Shown piece by piece: positions 27,954 to 38,276 of a stretch of 64,000 nucleotides of DNA (its first letter is position 1; each line of letters starts with the position of its first letter). The translations under genes were made by a program, and so were the position numbers. The notes below the pieces were generated by a model that saw nothing but the letters and a program-made list of their open reading frames with translations, was not told the origin of the DNA and did no database searches. Source of the stretch: Asticcacaulis sp. AC466 (GTDB taxonomy: Bacteria; Pseudomonadota; Alphaproteobacteria; Caulobacterales; Caulobacteraceae); the NCBI RefSeq assembly GCF_000495815.1, contig NZ_AWGE01000006.1, positions 308,441-372,440 of the forward strand, given 5' to 3'.

Positions 27954-28913
27954 ATGAAGGCGATTGTCACCGCAGCCATACTGTTTTGCGTCGCGCTTCC
28001 GGCCGCCGCGCAACCGCATCCGGACGGACGCAAACCCGGCGAATATCCGCCGACGGTTGATTCTCAGGTTCAAAACGTGCCGCACGGTCAGTTGCTGGGG
28101 CCTGTCGAATTTCATTCCAAGCTGATTCCGGGCACGGTCCGTCGCTACTGGGTCTATGTGCCGGTCGGATATAATGCCGCCAATCCGCCGAACCTCATCG
28201 TTTATCAGGACGGCCAACGCGCCATAGCCGGATCGGAAAAGGTGCCTGTCGTGCTCGACAACCTGATCGCCAAGGGTGACATTGCCCCGACGCTCGGCAT
28301 ATTTGTGACGCCCGGCAATACGGGCGAGCACTATCCCGACACGCTCGGCATGAGCAATCCGGATCATCGCGCCGAAGAGTATGATGCGCTGGACGACACG
28401 TTCGGGCGTATGCTGATCGAGGAACTGCTGCCCGAAGTCGCCAAGACCTACAGGTTTACCAGCGATCCGAAGCGCCGCATCATCGGCGGCGGTTCCAGCG
28501 GCGCCATAGCGTCGTTCACCGTCGCCTGGCATCATCCGGAGGCGTTTGGCAATGTCATCAGCCTGATCGGCTCCTACACGTCAATCGGTATGCGCCCGGC
28601 GACCGCCACCACGCCCTATATCCCCGGCGGCGACGCCTATCCCGGTCTGATCCGCAAGTCGAAGATCCGCCCGCTGCGCATCTTCATGCAGGACGGCGCC
28701 AACGATCTCGACAACGAGCATGGCAACTGGTTCCTGGCCAATCAGCAGATGGTCAAATCGATCGAATGGGCCAATGCCAATGCCGACAAATGGAATTTGG
28801 GACCGGCGCGCTACGATCTCAAATATGTCTGGGGTGACGGCGGCCATACGGGTGAACATGGCGGCGCGCTGCTGCCCGATATCATTCGCTGGCTGTGGCG
28901 CGACGGAAAATAG
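27954..28913 (+). CDS. Secreted alpha/beta-hydrolase, putative esterase (CE1/Fes-like)
   Basis: 319-residue exported hydrolase. A Sec signal peptide (MKAIVTAAILFCVALPAAAQ) precedes the esterase domain: VRRYWVYVPVGYNAANPPNL, IVYQDGQ, the nucleophile elbow IIGGGSSGAIAS (catalytic Ser in GGSSGA), and a C-terminal GGHTGEHGGALLPDIIRWLW carrying the likely catalytic His. This is the putative-esterase family (ferulic acid esterase, enterobactin esterase, EsteraseD-like). The substrate cannot be named; a plant-polymer ester would suit the hemicellulase genes later in the window, but that is speculation. It lies between the ilv operon and ilvD without an obvious metabolic link. Confidence 0.87.
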   Translation: MKAIVTAAILFCVALPAAAQPHPDGRKPGEYPPTVDSQVQNVPHGQLLGPVEFHSKLIPGTVRRYWVYVPVGYNAANPPNLIVYQDGQRAIAGSEKVPVVLDNLIAKGDIAPTLGIFVTPGNTGEHYPDTLGMSNPDHRAEEYDALDDTFGRMLIEELLPEVAKTYRFTSDPKRRIIGGGSSGAIASFTVAWHHPEAFGNVISLIGSYTSIGMRPATATTPYIPGGDAYPGLIRKSKIRPLRIFMQDGANDLDNEHGNWFLANQQMVKSIEWANANADKWNLGPARYDLKYVWGDGGHTGEHGGALLPDIIRWLWRDGK

Positions 28914-29037
28914 CCGCCTTCATGCCCGTCACATACGCCGGGGCGACAAAAATATTGCCATTGCGGCAGACAAGCCTATATAGGCGCAATCCCGCAAAGC
29001 CTTGTTTCTCCTAGATTTGCTTACACAGGTAACTATC

Positions 29038-30903
29038 ATGCCCGCTTTACGTTCCCGCACCACCACCTTCGGCCGCAACATGGCGGGCGCACGGGCGCTT
29101 TGGCGGGCAACCGGTATGAAGGACGGCGATTTTTCCAAGCCGATCATTGCCGTGGTCAATTCCTTCACCCAGTTCGTGCCCGGCCACGTCCACCTGAAGG
29201 ACCTGGGGCAACTGGTCGCGCGCGAGATTGAGCGCGCCGGCGGCGTCGCCAAGGAGTTCAACACTATCGCTGTCGATGATGGCATCGCCATGGGCCACGG
29301 CGGCATGTTGTACAGCCTGCCCAGCCGAGACCTGATCGCCGACAGCGTCGAATATATGGTCAATGCCCACTGCGCCGACGCCATGGTGTGTATCTCGAAC
29401 TGCGACAAGATCACGCCTGGCATGCTTAATGCCGCCATGCGTATCAATATCCCGACCATCTTCGTGTCCGGCGGTCCGATGGAAGCCGGGAAGGTCGTAT
29501 GGGCGGACAAGGACGGCGTGGCGCGGGAACATGCGCTCGACCTGGTCGACGCCATGATGCAGGCCGGCGACGACCGCATTTCCGACGAACAGGTCCAGGC
29601 GGTCGAGGAAAATGCCTGTCCGACCTGCGGGTCCTGCTCGGGTATGTTCACGGCCAATTCGATGAACTGCCTGACCGAAGCGCTCGGCCTGTCACTGCCT
29701 GGCAACGGCACGACTCTGGCCACCCATACCGACCGCGAGCGCCTGTTCTGCGAGGCGGGCCGCACGATCGTGGACATGTGCGAGCGCTGGTACGGCCAGG
29801 ACGACGCCTCGGTATTGCCGCGGTCGGTCGCCACCTTCGAAGCCTTCGAAAACGCTATGCGCCTCGACGTTGCCATGGGTGGTTCGACCAATACCGTTCT
29901 GCATATACTGGCGGCGGCTCAGGAAGCGGGCGTCGATTTCACCATGCAGGACATCGACCGGATTTCGCGCACCACCCCCTGCATCTGCAAGGTCGCGCCG
30001 GCCGTCTCCCACGTCCATATCGAAGACGTTCACCGCGCGGGCGGCATTATGGGCATTCTGGGCGAACTGCATCGCGGCGGCCTTTTGCACGGCGAGTTGC
30101 CGACGGTCCATAGCTCGTCCCTGGCGGCAGCCCTGGCGCACTGGGACATCAAGTCGTCCAACGACGCCAGTGTGGCCGAATTCTTCAAGGCGGCACCGGG
30201 CGGCGTGCGCACGACCCAGGCCTTCTCGCAAAGCAAGCGCTGGGGCGAACTCGACAGCAACCGCCAGACCGGCGCGATCCGCAGCGTCGATCACGCCTTC
30301 ACCAAGGACGGTGGCCTGGCCGTGCTGTACGGCAATATCGCCGAAAAGGGCTGCATCGTGAAAACGGCCGGCGTCGATGAATCGATCTGGACGTTTACCG
30401 GCAAGGCACGGGTTTTCGAATCCCAGGACGCGGCGACGACGGCCATATTGAACAATCATATCGAAGCGGGCGACGTGGTGGTCATCCGCTACGAAGGCCC
30501 CAAGGGCGGACCGGGCATGCAGGAAATGCTCTATCCGACCACCTATCTGAAATCCAAGGGGCTGGGCAAGGCCTGCGCCCTTCTGACCGACGGGCGTTTC
30601 TCCGGCGGCACGTCCGGCTTGTCGATCGGCCATGCCTCGCCCGAAGCGGCGGCGGGCGGTCTGATCGCCCTGGTCGAGGACGGTGACCCGATCGAGATCG
30701 ATATCCCCAACCGCTCTATCCATCTGGCCATTTCCGACCGCGAAATCGCCGAACGCCGCGCCGCCGAGGCACATCGCGGCGCTGACGCCTATACGCCTAA
30801 GAACCGCGAACGCTACGTCTCAGCGGCGCTCAAGGCCTATGCGGCGCTGGTTACCTCGGCCGATACCGGTGCGGTGCGCGATCTGGGCCAGTTGAAACGG
30901 TGA
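29038..30903 (+). CDS. ilvD: Dihydroxy-acid dehydratase
   Basis: 621-residue Fe-S enzyme making 2-oxo acids for Val, Leu and Ile. Start at 29038 ([20 protein letters not shown]), as in other IlvD. Cluster cysteines: Cys122 in [11 protein letters not shown] and the CPTCGSC group at about residues 194-200, followed by [18 protein letters not shown]. The C-terminal domain has [12 protein letters not shown] and [19 protein letters not shown]. Transcribed on the opposite strand from the other ilv genes. The 3' end is a 17-bp tandem repeat covering the stop codon. Compare the stand-alone C-terminal-domain homologue at 26791. Confidence 0.97.
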   Translation: MPALRSRTTTFGRNMAGARALWRATGMKDGDFSKPIIAVVNSFTQFVPGHVHLKDLGQLVAREIERAGGVAKEFNTIAVDDGIAMGHGGMLYSLPSRDLIADSVEYMVNAHCADAMVCISNCDKITPGMLNAAMRINIPTIFVSGGPMEAGKVVWADKDGVAREHALDLVDAMMQAGDDRISDEQVQAVEENACPTCGSCSGMFTANSMNCLTEALGLSLPGNGTTLATHTDRERLFCEAGRTIVDMCERWYGQDDASVLPRSVATFEAFENAMRLDVAMGGSTNTVLHILAAAQEAGVDFTMQDIDRISRTTPCICKVAPAVSHVHIEDVHRAGGIMGILGELHRGGLLHGELPTVHSSSLAAALAHWDIKSSNDASVAEFFKAAPGGVRTTQAFSQSKRWGELDSNRQTGAIRSVDHAFTKDGGLAVLYGNIAEKGCIVKTAGVDESIWTFTGKARVFESQDAATTAILNNHIEAGDVVVIRYEGPKGGPGMQEMLYPTTYLKSKGLGKACALLTDGRFSGGTSGLSIGHASPEAAAGGLIALVEDGDPIEIDIPNRSIHLAISDREIAERRAAEAHRGADAYTPKNRERYVSAALKAYAALVTSADTGAVRDLGQLKR

Positions 30904-30941
30904 CCCGGTTGAAGCGGTGACCCGGTTGAAACAGTGACAAT
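30891..30941 (+). repeat. 17-bp tandem triplication spanning the ilvD stop codon
   Basis: Three 17-bp units: GTTGAAACGGTGACCCG (30891), GTTGAAGCGGTGACCCG (30908) and GTTGAAACAGTGACAAT (30925). The first includes the last codons and TGA stop of ilvD. The first two differ at one base; the third has decayed. Confidence 0.9.
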
Positions 30942-31014
30942 GTCCGGCGCATAATAGCGCTGGATTTTGCGGTTATTGGCTGTAGGCTCGCCTGTTGTAA
31001 GAAGGGGAGCGACC

Positions 31015-31689
31015 ATGGACAGACGGCTATTCGTATGGGGAGCTATTGGCGTCCTGGGGTTTGCCGGTGACGCCTGGGCCAGGGCCCTGTCTGAAAAAGA
31101 CGCGCAGACCGGTCTTCGCGATATCCTGACCAAGGGGACGCAGGCGGCTGTCGAACGGGTCTCCCGTCCCGGTGGCTATTGGGACGATACGCGCATCCAG
31201 ATTCCCTTGCCCAAAACCCTGGCCAAGACTCAGAAGCTGCTGAAACCACTGGGGCAGTCAGGCTTGCTCGACGATCTGCACCTGCGCATGAATCGCGCCG
31301 CCGAAAGCGCGGCACCGGCGGCCAAGGGCCTCTTCATCGACGCCATCAAGGGCATGACGATCAAGGATGCCGTTGGCATCATCAACGGTGGCGACACATC
31401 GGGGACGCAGTACCTGCAACGCACGGCGACGCCTGGGCTGAAGACGGCGTTCACCCCGCCGATGCAGAACGCGATGCAGCAGACCGGGGCCGTCGATTAT
31501 CTCGACCGGGTCGTCAAGCGCAACAATATGCAAGGGTTTCTCAAGACGGATGCCAAGACTTATCTCGGCGACTATGCCGTTGGCCTGGCCCTGCAGGGCT
31601 TGTTCTACTATGTCGGCACCGAGGAAACCGCCATCCGCCGCGATCCGGCCAAGCGGACGACGCAAATCCTGAAAGCGATTTTCGGCTAA
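31015..31689 (+). CDS. DUF4197 family protein
   Basis: 224-residue protein. Start at 31015 has AGGGGAG just upstream and gives a signal-like N-terminus (MDRRLFVWGAIGVLGFAGDA, with AWA-R cleavage). The body matches the DUF4197 family: ALSEKDAQTGLRDILTKGTQ, IQIPLPKTLAKTQKLLKPLG, LHLRMNRAAESAAPAAKGLF and an FYYVGTEETAIRRDPAKRTT ending. DUF4197 proteins are exported alpha-helical proteins of unknown role. It appears monocistronic. Confidence 0.88.
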   Translation: MDRRLFVWGAIGVLGFAGDAWARALSEKDAQTGLRDILTKGTQAAVERVSRPGGYWDDTRIQIPLPKTLAKTQKLLKPLGQSGLLDDLHLRMNRAAESAAPAAKGLFIDAIKGMTIKDAVGIINGGDTSGTQYLQRTATPGLKTAFTPPMQNAMQQTGAVDYLDRVVKRNNMQGFLKTDAKTYLGDYAVGLALQGLFYYVGTEETAIRRDPAKRTTQILKAIFG

Positions 31690-31713
31690 AGGGTGTCATT
31701 CGGCGAAAGCGCG

Positions 31714-33201
31714 TCAGGCGACCAGCACTTCCACATCCGACCTCACCTTTTCCGATGCGGCTGCGACGTTCGAGAAGGTGTGGGTGATTTGCCCCAGGCT
31801 GTCATTGATCTGCTCTACCGCCGACACTGCCGACTGCATGTTGTGGCTGATTTCGGTGGTGACGACGCTCTGCTGTTCCATGGCGCTGGCGACGGAGGTC
31901 ACATTGCCAAGCACGCTGTCCATCGAACCGGAGATGAGGTCGAGTGCGTCAACGACTTCACCCGTGGCCGCCTGCATGGTGGCGATTTCGCTGGCGATGG
32001 TCTTGGTGGACGCCGCCGCCTGATTGGCCAGGGTCTTGACCTCGCTGGCTACGACGGCGAAGCCCTTGCCGGCATCGCCAGCCCGTGCGGATTCGATGGT
32101 GGCGTTGAGCGCCAGCAGGTTGATCTGGCCGGCAATGCTCTGGATCAAGGTGACGATATTGTTCATGGCGGCGGCGGACTTGTTCAATCCGGCGGCGGAG
32201 ACAATGGCGGTTTCCGCATGTTTGAAGACGCCTTCGACGCTTTGGCGGGCATGGCCCATACTGGTCGATATATCGCGTACGCTGTGGTTCAACTCCTCCG
32301 ACGCCGCTGCGACGGAATTAATGATGGCTCCTGTTTCGGAAGAGGCGGTGGCGGCCGAGGCCGTCATCTGCGTCGCCTGCGTCATATTGGCGACAAGTCC
32401 GCTCAGATCGCCATGAATGCTCTGGCTGAGGTCGGTATTGCGCAGGCGCTTTTCCACCGCAACGGTCATATCGGTGGCGAATTTGACGACCTTGATCACG
32501 TGGCCGGTGTCATCGAGTATAGGATTATAGCTGGCCTGGATATAGACCTTGCGGCCGCCCTGACCGATGCGGACGAATTCTCCGGTCTGGAAATGCCCGG
32601 CGCGCAGGCGCTCCCAGAACTGCCGATATTCGGCGGAGTCGGAAAAATCGGCGTCGCAGAAAAAGCTGTGTGGTCGACCGGTAACGTCGGCCAGGCTGTA
32701 GCCCATCGTCTTGAGGAACGTGTCGTTGGCGGTGATGACATCGCCCGATGGGGTAAATTCGATCACGGCTTGTGAGCGGTTAAGCGCCTCGACCTTGCCC
32801 TTATGATCGATCTCGGCCAACTTGGCGGCGGTGATGTCCGTGGCAAGCTTAATAATCTTGATGACACGCCCTGACAGGTCATGCACAGGCGCGTAGGTCG
32901 CCTGAAGCCAGATGACCTCACCGGTCTTGCTGAAGCGTTTGAAGGTGCCTGACTGAGGCTGGCCGGACGCCAGGTCGCGCCAGAACCGGCGGTAGTCTTC
33001 GCTTTCCGTGTAGATGCGGGCACAGAACAGGCTGTGGTTACGGCCCACAATATCGCTTAGCCTATATCCGAGTGTTGTCAGGAAATTGCTGTTCGCCGTC
33101 AGGATGCTTCCGTCCGGCTTAAATTCTATAATGGCCTGCGAGGCATCCAACGCCGCCAACACACTCTTGCCGTCAGTACCGACCGGTGCCTTGAAAAACA
33201 T
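31714..33201 (-). CDS. Soluble methyl-accepting chemotaxis protein with two PAS domains
   Basis: 495-residue cytoplasmic chemoreceptor with no transmembrane helix or HAMP domain. It has two tandem PAS/PAC units (about residues 15-135 and 140-255), each with an [24 protein letters not shown] core and a [14 protein letters not shown] PAC end. The methyl-accepting signalling domain follows, with the hairpin tip [20 protein letters not shown]. This architecture is like BdlA and Aer2-type receptors that sense redox or oxygen through bound heme or flavin; the cofactor cannot be told here. No CheR-docking pentapeptide at the C-terminus. No che genes adjoin it. Confidence 0.92.
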   Translation of the reverse strand: MFFKAPVGTDGKSVLAALDASQAIIEFKPDGSILTANSNFLTTLGYRLSDIVGRNHSLFCARIYTESEDYRRFWRDLASGQPQSGTFKRFSKTGEVIWLQATYAPVHDLSGRVIKIIKLATDITAAKLAEIDHKGKVEALNRSQAVIEFTPSGDVITANDTFLKTMGYSLADVTGRPHSFFCDADFSDSAEYRQFWERLRAGHFQTGEFVRIGQGGRKVYIQASYNPILDDTGHVIKVVKFATDMTVAVEKRLRNTDLSQSIHGDLSGLVANMTQATQMTASAATASSETGAIINSVAAASEELNHSVRDISTSMGHARQSVEGVFKHAETAIVSAAGLNKSAAAMNNIVTLIQSIAGQINLLALNATIESARAGDAGKGFAVVASEVKTLANQAAASTKTIASEIATMQAATGEVVDALDLISGSMDSVLGNVTSVASAMEQQSVVTTEISHNMQSAVSAVEQINDSLGQITHTFSNVAAASEKVRSDVEVLVA

Positions 33202-33487
33202 GATCGCCTGATCCTTTGGAGGCTCTTGCGCCCCGTTTGCAAATTGAGTGGGTCATACGCGGTACAGGTTTTTTTGCTAGACGCGATGCCGTTAATAGCG
33301 AGTTACCGCCAGATCCATAACGAAAAATTCGGGAAAAATCATAAACTTAGAGGCGTTTGCGTTGAATTTGCAACCATTCTGCCGAAGGCGGATCGCAAAA
33401 ATAAGTTTACCTTCACGTCAATTCCTGATTAACTGAAGGCAAGACCCGCAAGATGAGGTCGGATACATACAGATTAAGGGAAACGCC
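33202..33487. other. Divergent intergenic region, chemoreceptor / acyl-CoA ligase
   Basis: 286 bp holding the promoters of both genes. AT-richer from 33280 to 33430. I find no convincing repeat or operator; a 68-codon plus-strand frame here lacks coding character. Confidence 0.5.
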
Positions 33488-35122
33488 ATGCTGGGTCTGA
33501 TGATGGATGCGCCTTTGCTCATCCCCTCCATTCTTGAATATGCCGCCAAGTATCATCCCAACACCGAAATCGTTTCGCGAAACGAAGACCACAGCCTGCA
33601 TCGCTATACCTATGCCGAGGCGCTGGTCCGAACGCGCAAGCTGGCCAATGCCTTGAACCGGCTTGGACTTAAAGCCGGCGACCGCGTGGCCACCCTGGCC
33701 TGGAACAATTACCGGCATCTGGAAATGTATTACGCCGTCCCGGGCGCGGGCATGGTGTGTCACACGGTCAATCCGCGCCTGTTCAAGGAACAGATCGAAT
33801 ACATCATCAACGACGCCCAGGATCAGTACATCTTCACCGACCCGTGTTTTGCCCCCTTGGTCGAGGCCATGATCATGAACCTGCCTTCGGTAAAGGGCGT
33901 GGTGGTCATGGGCAGCCGCGAACAGATGCCGGGCAATATCCTGCACCGTGCCCTATGTTACGAAGACCTGTTAGTGGCGGAATCGCCTGTTTTCGAATGG
34001 CCTCAGTTCGACGAACGCACCGCGTCGGGTCTGTGCTATACATCCGGTACGACGGGGCACCCAAAAGGCGTGCTCTATTCCCACCGGTCCACCGTTCTGC
34101 ATGCCATGGCGATCAACCAGCCGGGTCTGTTCGGGTTCGGACCGGATGAAACCGTCATGCCGGTGGTGCCCATGTTCCACGTCAACGCCTGGTGTGTGCC
34201 CTATGCGGCGCCGCTGGTGGGGGCGCGCCTGGTTCTGCCCGGACCGCGCCTTGACGGGCCGGGTCTCCTGGAGGTCATTCGCGGTGAAGGCGTTACCGTA
34301 TCCGCCGGCGTGCCAACCATATGGATGAACCTGCTCAACCACTGCGCCCAGACAAATCAGTCCGTAGCCCCCATGCGGCGTGTCGTGATCGGCGGGGCCG
34401 CCGTGCCTCAGGTGCTGATCGACGGATTCGCCGCCCATCAGGCGCTGGCCGTTCAGGGCTGGGGCATGACGGAGACATCGCCGTTGGGCGCCGTCAGCGT
34501 TCTGGATACGCGCCACGACGATTTGCCGGCCGAAGACAGAATGGCCCTGCAACTGAAAGCCGGACGTTCCCCCTTCGGAATCGAGATGCGCATCACCGAT
34601 GCGGAAGGGAAGGCCTTGCCGTGGGACGGTAAGACACGTGGCGAGCTGGAGGTGCGTGGCCCGTGGGTGGCGTCGGCCTATTACAATCTCGACGACCGGG
34701 ATCAGTTTACGAAGGATGGCTGGTTCCGTACGGGTGACATATCGACGATCGATGCCGACGGTTTCATGAATATCGTCGATCGGGTAAAGGACGTCATCAA
34801 AACGGGTGGCGAGTGGATATCCTCTATTGAGCTGGAAAACCTGGCTCTCCAACACCCCAGTGTCCGCGAAGCCGCGGTCATCGCCCGCGCCGATACCAAA
34901 TGGAGCGAGCGACCCCGTTTTATCCTGGCCTTGCATCCCGGCAAGACGATCACCGGGGCGGAGCTGCGCAAGGTCGTGGAACCGTTTGTGGCGCGGTGGT
35001 GGATCCCGGAAGACTTTATCGTTGTGGATGAAATTCCGCATACGGCGACCGGCAAGATATTGAAAACGGCCCTGCGCGAACTCTACGGCGTCGAAAACCA
35101 TCCCGACGCCCAGAAAATGTAA
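33488..35122 (+). CDS. Medium/long-chain fatty acid-CoA ligase (AMP-binding)
   Basis: 544-residue ANL-superfamily enzyme activating a carboxylic acid to its CoA thioester. Motifs in order: LCYTSGTTGHPKGVLYSHRS (A3, ATP), VQGWGMTETSPLGAVS (A5), GWFRTGDISTIDADGF (A7), VDRVKDVIKTGGEWISSIEL (A8 hinge) and TATGKILKTALRE with the catalytic Lys (A10). The N-terminus with PLLIPSILEYAAKYHPNTEI is typical of FadD-like ligases also annotated as 3-methylmercaptopropionyl-CoA ligase (DmdB). Substrate not determinable. ATG at 33488; alternatives at Met5/Met6 exist. Confidence 0.9.
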   Translation: MLGLMMDAPLLIPSILEYAAKYHPNTEIVSRNEDHSLHRYTYAEALVRTRKLANALNRLGLKAGDRVATLAWNNYRHLEMYYAVPGAGMVCHTVNPRLFKEQIEYIINDAQDQYIFTDPCFAPLVEAMIMNLPSVKGVVVMGSREQMPGNILHRALCYEDLLVAESPVFEWPQFDERTASGLCYTSGTTGHPKGVLYSHRSTVLHAMAINQPGLFGFGPDETVMPVVPMFHVNAWCVPYAAPLVGARLVLPGPRLDGPGLLEVIRGEGVTVSAGVPTIWMNLLNHCAQTNQSVAPMRRVVIGGAAVPQVLIDGFAAHQALAVQGWGMTETSPLGAVSVLDTRHDDLPAEDRMALQLKAGRSPFGIEMRITDAEGKALPWDGKTRGELEVRGPWVASAYYNLDDRDQFTKDGWFRTGDISTIDADGFMNIVDRVKDVIKTGGEWISSIELENLALQHPSVREAAVIARADTKWSERPRFILALHPGKTITGAELRKVVEPFVARWWIPEDFIVVDEIPHTATGKILKTALRELYGVENHPDAQKM

Positions 35123-35131
35123 AGGGCATGA

Positions 35132-37078
35132 TCAGGCCCGTTTTCGTTCTGCGTCATCGAGATAGTCCATAACCGCTTCGGCTGGCATCGGCCGGGCGAA
35201 GTAATAGCCTTGAGCCAGCGTGCAGCCGAGATCGCGCAATATCGCCAGTTGCGCTTCTGTCTCGACGCCTTCGACGATGCAGTCCAGGCCCATGTCCGTG
35301 CACAGGGCGGTCAGCGACTTGACGATTTTCAGGCTGATCGGATTACGCACCAGATCGGTGATGAAACTGCGGTCGACCTTGATCTTGTCGAGCGGCAGGC
35401 GATGGACATGACTGAGCGAAGAGAAGCCCGTGCCGAAATCGTCCAGAGATACGCCCGCGCCCATCGCCTTCAGGGTGCGCACCGCCGCGTAGGCTTGCTG
35501 GAAATCGTGCGTCATCGCCGTTTCCGTTATTTCGAAATCGATGCGCTTCGGATTGATGCCGGAACGGTTGACCAAGGCAATGATCTGAACGACGCTTTCA
35601 GCGTCGGATAGATCGTGGGCCGACAGATTGAATGAAATGCGAACGGAGTCGGGCCACGTGATTGCCGCCGCGAGCGCTTTTTTCAACAGGGCTTTCGTCA
35701 CGCTGCGGACAAGCCCGGCGCGCTCGGCGATCGCGATGAACTGATCGGGTGGAATCGCGCCCAATGCAGGACTTTGCCAGCGCGCCAGGCCTTCCATGGC
35801 GACGGTCTGGCCGGTTGTCAGGTTTATAATAGGTTGGAAGACCATGGACAGTTCGGTGTCGAGATCCGCTGACAGTAAGGCGCGTTCAATGACGCTATGA
35901 CTGCGTATCTGTTCTTCATGCTCTGTGGAAAAGATGACCATCTGACCACGTTGGTGGCGCTTGGCGTAATAGAGGGCGTAATCCGCGCGTTCGAACAATA
36001 CATCCGCCGTTGCGGCCGATTGCGGGTAGAAGGCGACGCCGATCGAGCAACCAAGCGGGGCATGAGAGCCGCCAATGCTGAAAGGTAGGCTTATGACATC
36101 GTTTATGGCGCTACCCAGTGCCCGAAGGTCTTCCGGGGCGGGATTGCTTTCGACCAGGAACCCGAATTCGTCACCGCCAAGCCGGGACAGGATGACGCCG
36201 GCGCCGCACGCCCCCTGAATCCGCTGCGCGGCTTCGGTCAGCACACGGTCGCCCGTGGCGTGGCCATAGGTGTCGTTGACCGGCTTGAAACCGTCCAGAT
36301 CGATGATGCCGACCGCAAAGCTGCGACCGCTGGCGGCCGCGCTGGCCTGCTGGCGGTGCAGTTCCGCGAAGAACCAGCGACGGTTCGCCAGGCCGGTAAG
36401 GCTATCGAGATTGGCGATGCGGAAGTTTTCATCCGACAGCCGGCGTGTTTTGCCCTGGGAGGCAACCAGTCGGGCGAAATCGCGCGAATAGGTCAGCAAT
36501 ATGATGATCATGGCCACCGACACCAGCGCCAGGTTCACCGATATCGCCTTTAGGCTGGAATGGCCTTCAAAGAAAAAGAACAGGATGAACGGGATATTCG
36601 CTGTGACGGTGACGCCCAGTGCAGCGGGCCGCAGATGCATCAGACAGAAGACGCAGCCGATAAGGGTCAGGGCCATATAGAAGACGACCTGGCCGCGGGC
36701 ATAGGGGTCGCCATAAGGATAAAGGAAAAGGCCCCAGATCGTAAAGACGAGGGTAAGCGCCACCGCTAAATGGGTCGTCAGCCGCGTCTGCATGATGATT
36801 TTCGCGTCGCTGAGTGCCGCCCCCCGCGTCCCCCACCACCACAGCCACCTTATGACGCAGAACAGGCAAAGGGCGGCCGGGAAATATATGCACAGCCAAC
36901 GTGGCGCCAGAGGGCCGAACGTCCAGGCGGTCGCGAGTGTATTGGTACACAAGATGAAATAGAGGAGGGGAATCTGCTTGGAATAGGCCGCGAACTGGGC
37001 GCGCAACAAATCTATGTTGTCGGTCTGAACCCGGAACAACAACAATATATTTTTTAGCGAAAAATTCTCAAAAAACAA
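35132..37078 (-). CDS. Membrane GGDEF-EAL cyclic-di-GMP protein
   Basis: 648-residue bifunctional c-di-GMP protein. Five or six transmembrane helices (about residues 37-200) form the sensor. GGDEF domain: DSLTGLANRRWFF and RLGGDEF (residues 299-305) is intact; no RxxD I-site precedes it, so product inhibition is unlikely. EAL domain: the signature is EGL (429-431), keeping the metal Glu. The other phosphodiesterase residues are present: SFNLS, DDFGTGFSSL (546 on), KVDRSF, EGVET and QGYYF. Both activities look possible. It converges with the acyl-CoA ligase gene, only 9 bp apart. Confidence 0.93.
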   Translation of the reverse strand: MFFENFSLKNILLLFRVQTDNIDLLRAQFAAYSKQIPLLYFILCTNTLATAWTFGPLAPRWLCIYFPAALCLFCVIRWLWWWGTRGAALSDAKIIMQTRLTTHLAVALTLVFTIWGLFLYPYGDPYARGQVVFYMALTLIGCVFCLMHLRPAALGVTVTANIPFILFFFFEGHSSLKAISVNLALVSVAMIIILLTYSRDFARLVASQGKTRRLSDENFRIANLDSLTGLANRRWFFAELHRQQASAAASGRSFAVGIIDLDGFKPVNDTYGHATGDRVLTEAAQRIQGACGAGVILSRLGGDEFGFLVESNPAPEDLRALGSAINDVISLPFSIGGSHAPLGCSIGVAFYPQSAATADVLFERADYALYYAKRHQRGQMVIFSTEHEEQIRSHSVIERALLSADLDTELSMVFQPIINLTTGQTVAMEGLARWQSPALGAIPPDQFIAIAERAGLVRSVTKALLKKALAAAITWPDSVRISFNLSAHDLSDAESVVQIIALVNRSGINPKRIDFEITETAMTHDFQQAYAAVRTLKAMGAGVSLDDFGTGFSSLSHVHRLPLDKIKVDRSFITDLVRNPISLKIVKSLTALCTDMGLDCIVEGVETEAQLAILRDLGCTLAQGYYFARPMPAEAVMDYLDDAERKRA

Positions 37079-37227
37079 AGACTACACCCGTACCGGCAGT
37101 CTCCGTCAGACTGCTCTTATCTGATTTTCAGCCGATACGATAACATGGCGATATGTATAATCTCTTTATGAGTTTTCAGAAAAAACTATAAGGGGTTGTG
37201 TGTGGCAACTAGACCGTGTGACAGTGA

Positions 37228-38124
37228 TCAGGGTCGAAGCCTTACCGGCACTTGGGCATTGCAGATATCGACCGCGCCGGCCGGACGGACGAAAAACGCG
37301 CCTGAGCGGTTGGCCCGCGCCTTCACCCAGGCGGCGAAGGTCGGGGTATCGCTATCCAGCACCTGGAAGGCTGGACGTTCGGCCTGGGGCAGGTCGGACG
37401 CCATTTGGGTGGATACTATTTTGATACGCTGCGTGTCGTCCTTGTAGAAACCGAGCTCTTCTGTGCCGCGCGGCCGGTCGGTCAATAGCTCCATACCTTT
37501 CAGCACGCGGCCCACGACCGCCAGATTGCGATCGAGGTGACGCGGCGCATGGCCGATCACTGTATAGAGCTGGGTGCCGGAGCCGGTATCGGGCGCCACA
37601 TCGCGCGCCACGCCGATCATGCCATAGCAATGCACCAGCCACCGCGTCTTGCCATCGGTCGCTACGGGCCATGATTTGATGTGTCCGGTTTGTTTGGCAT
37701 AGGCATCGGCATAGGGCAGGGGGGTGAGTTTCAGCTTGGTGCCGAAGTCATATTCTGCCGGCGGCGTGGCGGTGATGCCCTTGGCTTCGGTTTTGTCTTC
37801 GTCGGGCCGCCCCCACTGCACGACATAGGCGTCCTGTACGCGCAGGATCGATGCGCCGTCGAAATAGCCGGACCGGACCAATTGCCGGATATTGGCGACG
37901 TGGACAGGTGCGAAATCGGGCGCCAGTTGATAATCAATCACGGAGCCGTCGGCGAGCGTCATGACCACGATGTCGTCAGCTTTCACGTCCATCCAGGCCG
38001 CCGCGGGGGCTGCGTCCAGCACTTCCTGGGGCGACGGGGCCTCTTTCGAGCCTCGCTGCGTCACAGGGGCAAAACCGGACAGAAACAGGGCGGCACAGCC
38101 CGCCAGCAAAATGCGCTTGATCAT
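37228..38124 (-). CDS. Exported cyclophilin-type peptidyl-prolyl isomerase
   Basis: 298-residue PPIase of the cyclophilin fold. N-terminal signal (MIKRILLAGCAALFLSGFAP; the Cys at 9 is not a good lipobox). Core pieces: DIVVMTLADGSVIDYQLAPD, FAPVHVANIRQLVRSGYFDG, SILRVQDAYVVQWG and LYTVIGHAPRHLDRNLAVVG. It has the long insertion between strands seen in proteobacterial periplasmic cyclophilins. Active-site Arg and Phe/Met positions are only partly conserved, so catalytic strength is uncertain. Probably a periplasmic folding factor. Confidence 0.87.
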   Translation of the reverse strand: MIKRILLAGCAALFLSGFAPVTQRGSKEAPSPQEVLDAAPAAAWMDVKADDIVVMTLADGSVIDYQLAPDFAPVHVANIRQLVRSGYFDGASILRVQDAYVVQWGRPDEDKTEAKGITATPPAEYDFGTKLKLTPLPYADAYAKQTGHIKSWPVATDGKTRWLVHCYGMIGVARDVAPDTGSGTQLYTVIGHAPRHLDRNLAVVGRVLKGMELLTDRPRGTEELGFYKDDTQRIKIVSTQMASDLPQAERPAFQVLDSDTPTFAAWVKARANRSGAFFVRPAGAVDICNAQVPVRLRP

Positions 38125-38276
38125 GGAACCCCTCGGAGATGTCTTTCCGGAGACTAACCCCTAACCTGGGGGTCGCAAGCAGAAAATACCGAAAGACAAA
38201 TTGTTAACCCTAATACTTTACCAGCTTTTTGCACTCCTGCGTTAATCTTGCGCAACAGAAATACAGGAGATGCCGC

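Noticed and set aside
27603..28535. 310-codon minus-strand ORF overlapping esterase and ilv leader region
   Set aside because: Antisense to a well-supported esterase and runs into the leader in another frame; composition not protein-like.
33226..33432. 68-codon plus-strand ORF between chemoreceptor and acyl-CoA ligase
   Set aside because: No Shine-Dalgarno site and poor codon bias; divergent promoter region more likely.
37096..37114. Hairpin GCAGTCT-N5-AGACTGC downstream of the cyclophilin gene as terminator
   Set aside because: No T-run on either strand close by; too weak to annotate as terminator.
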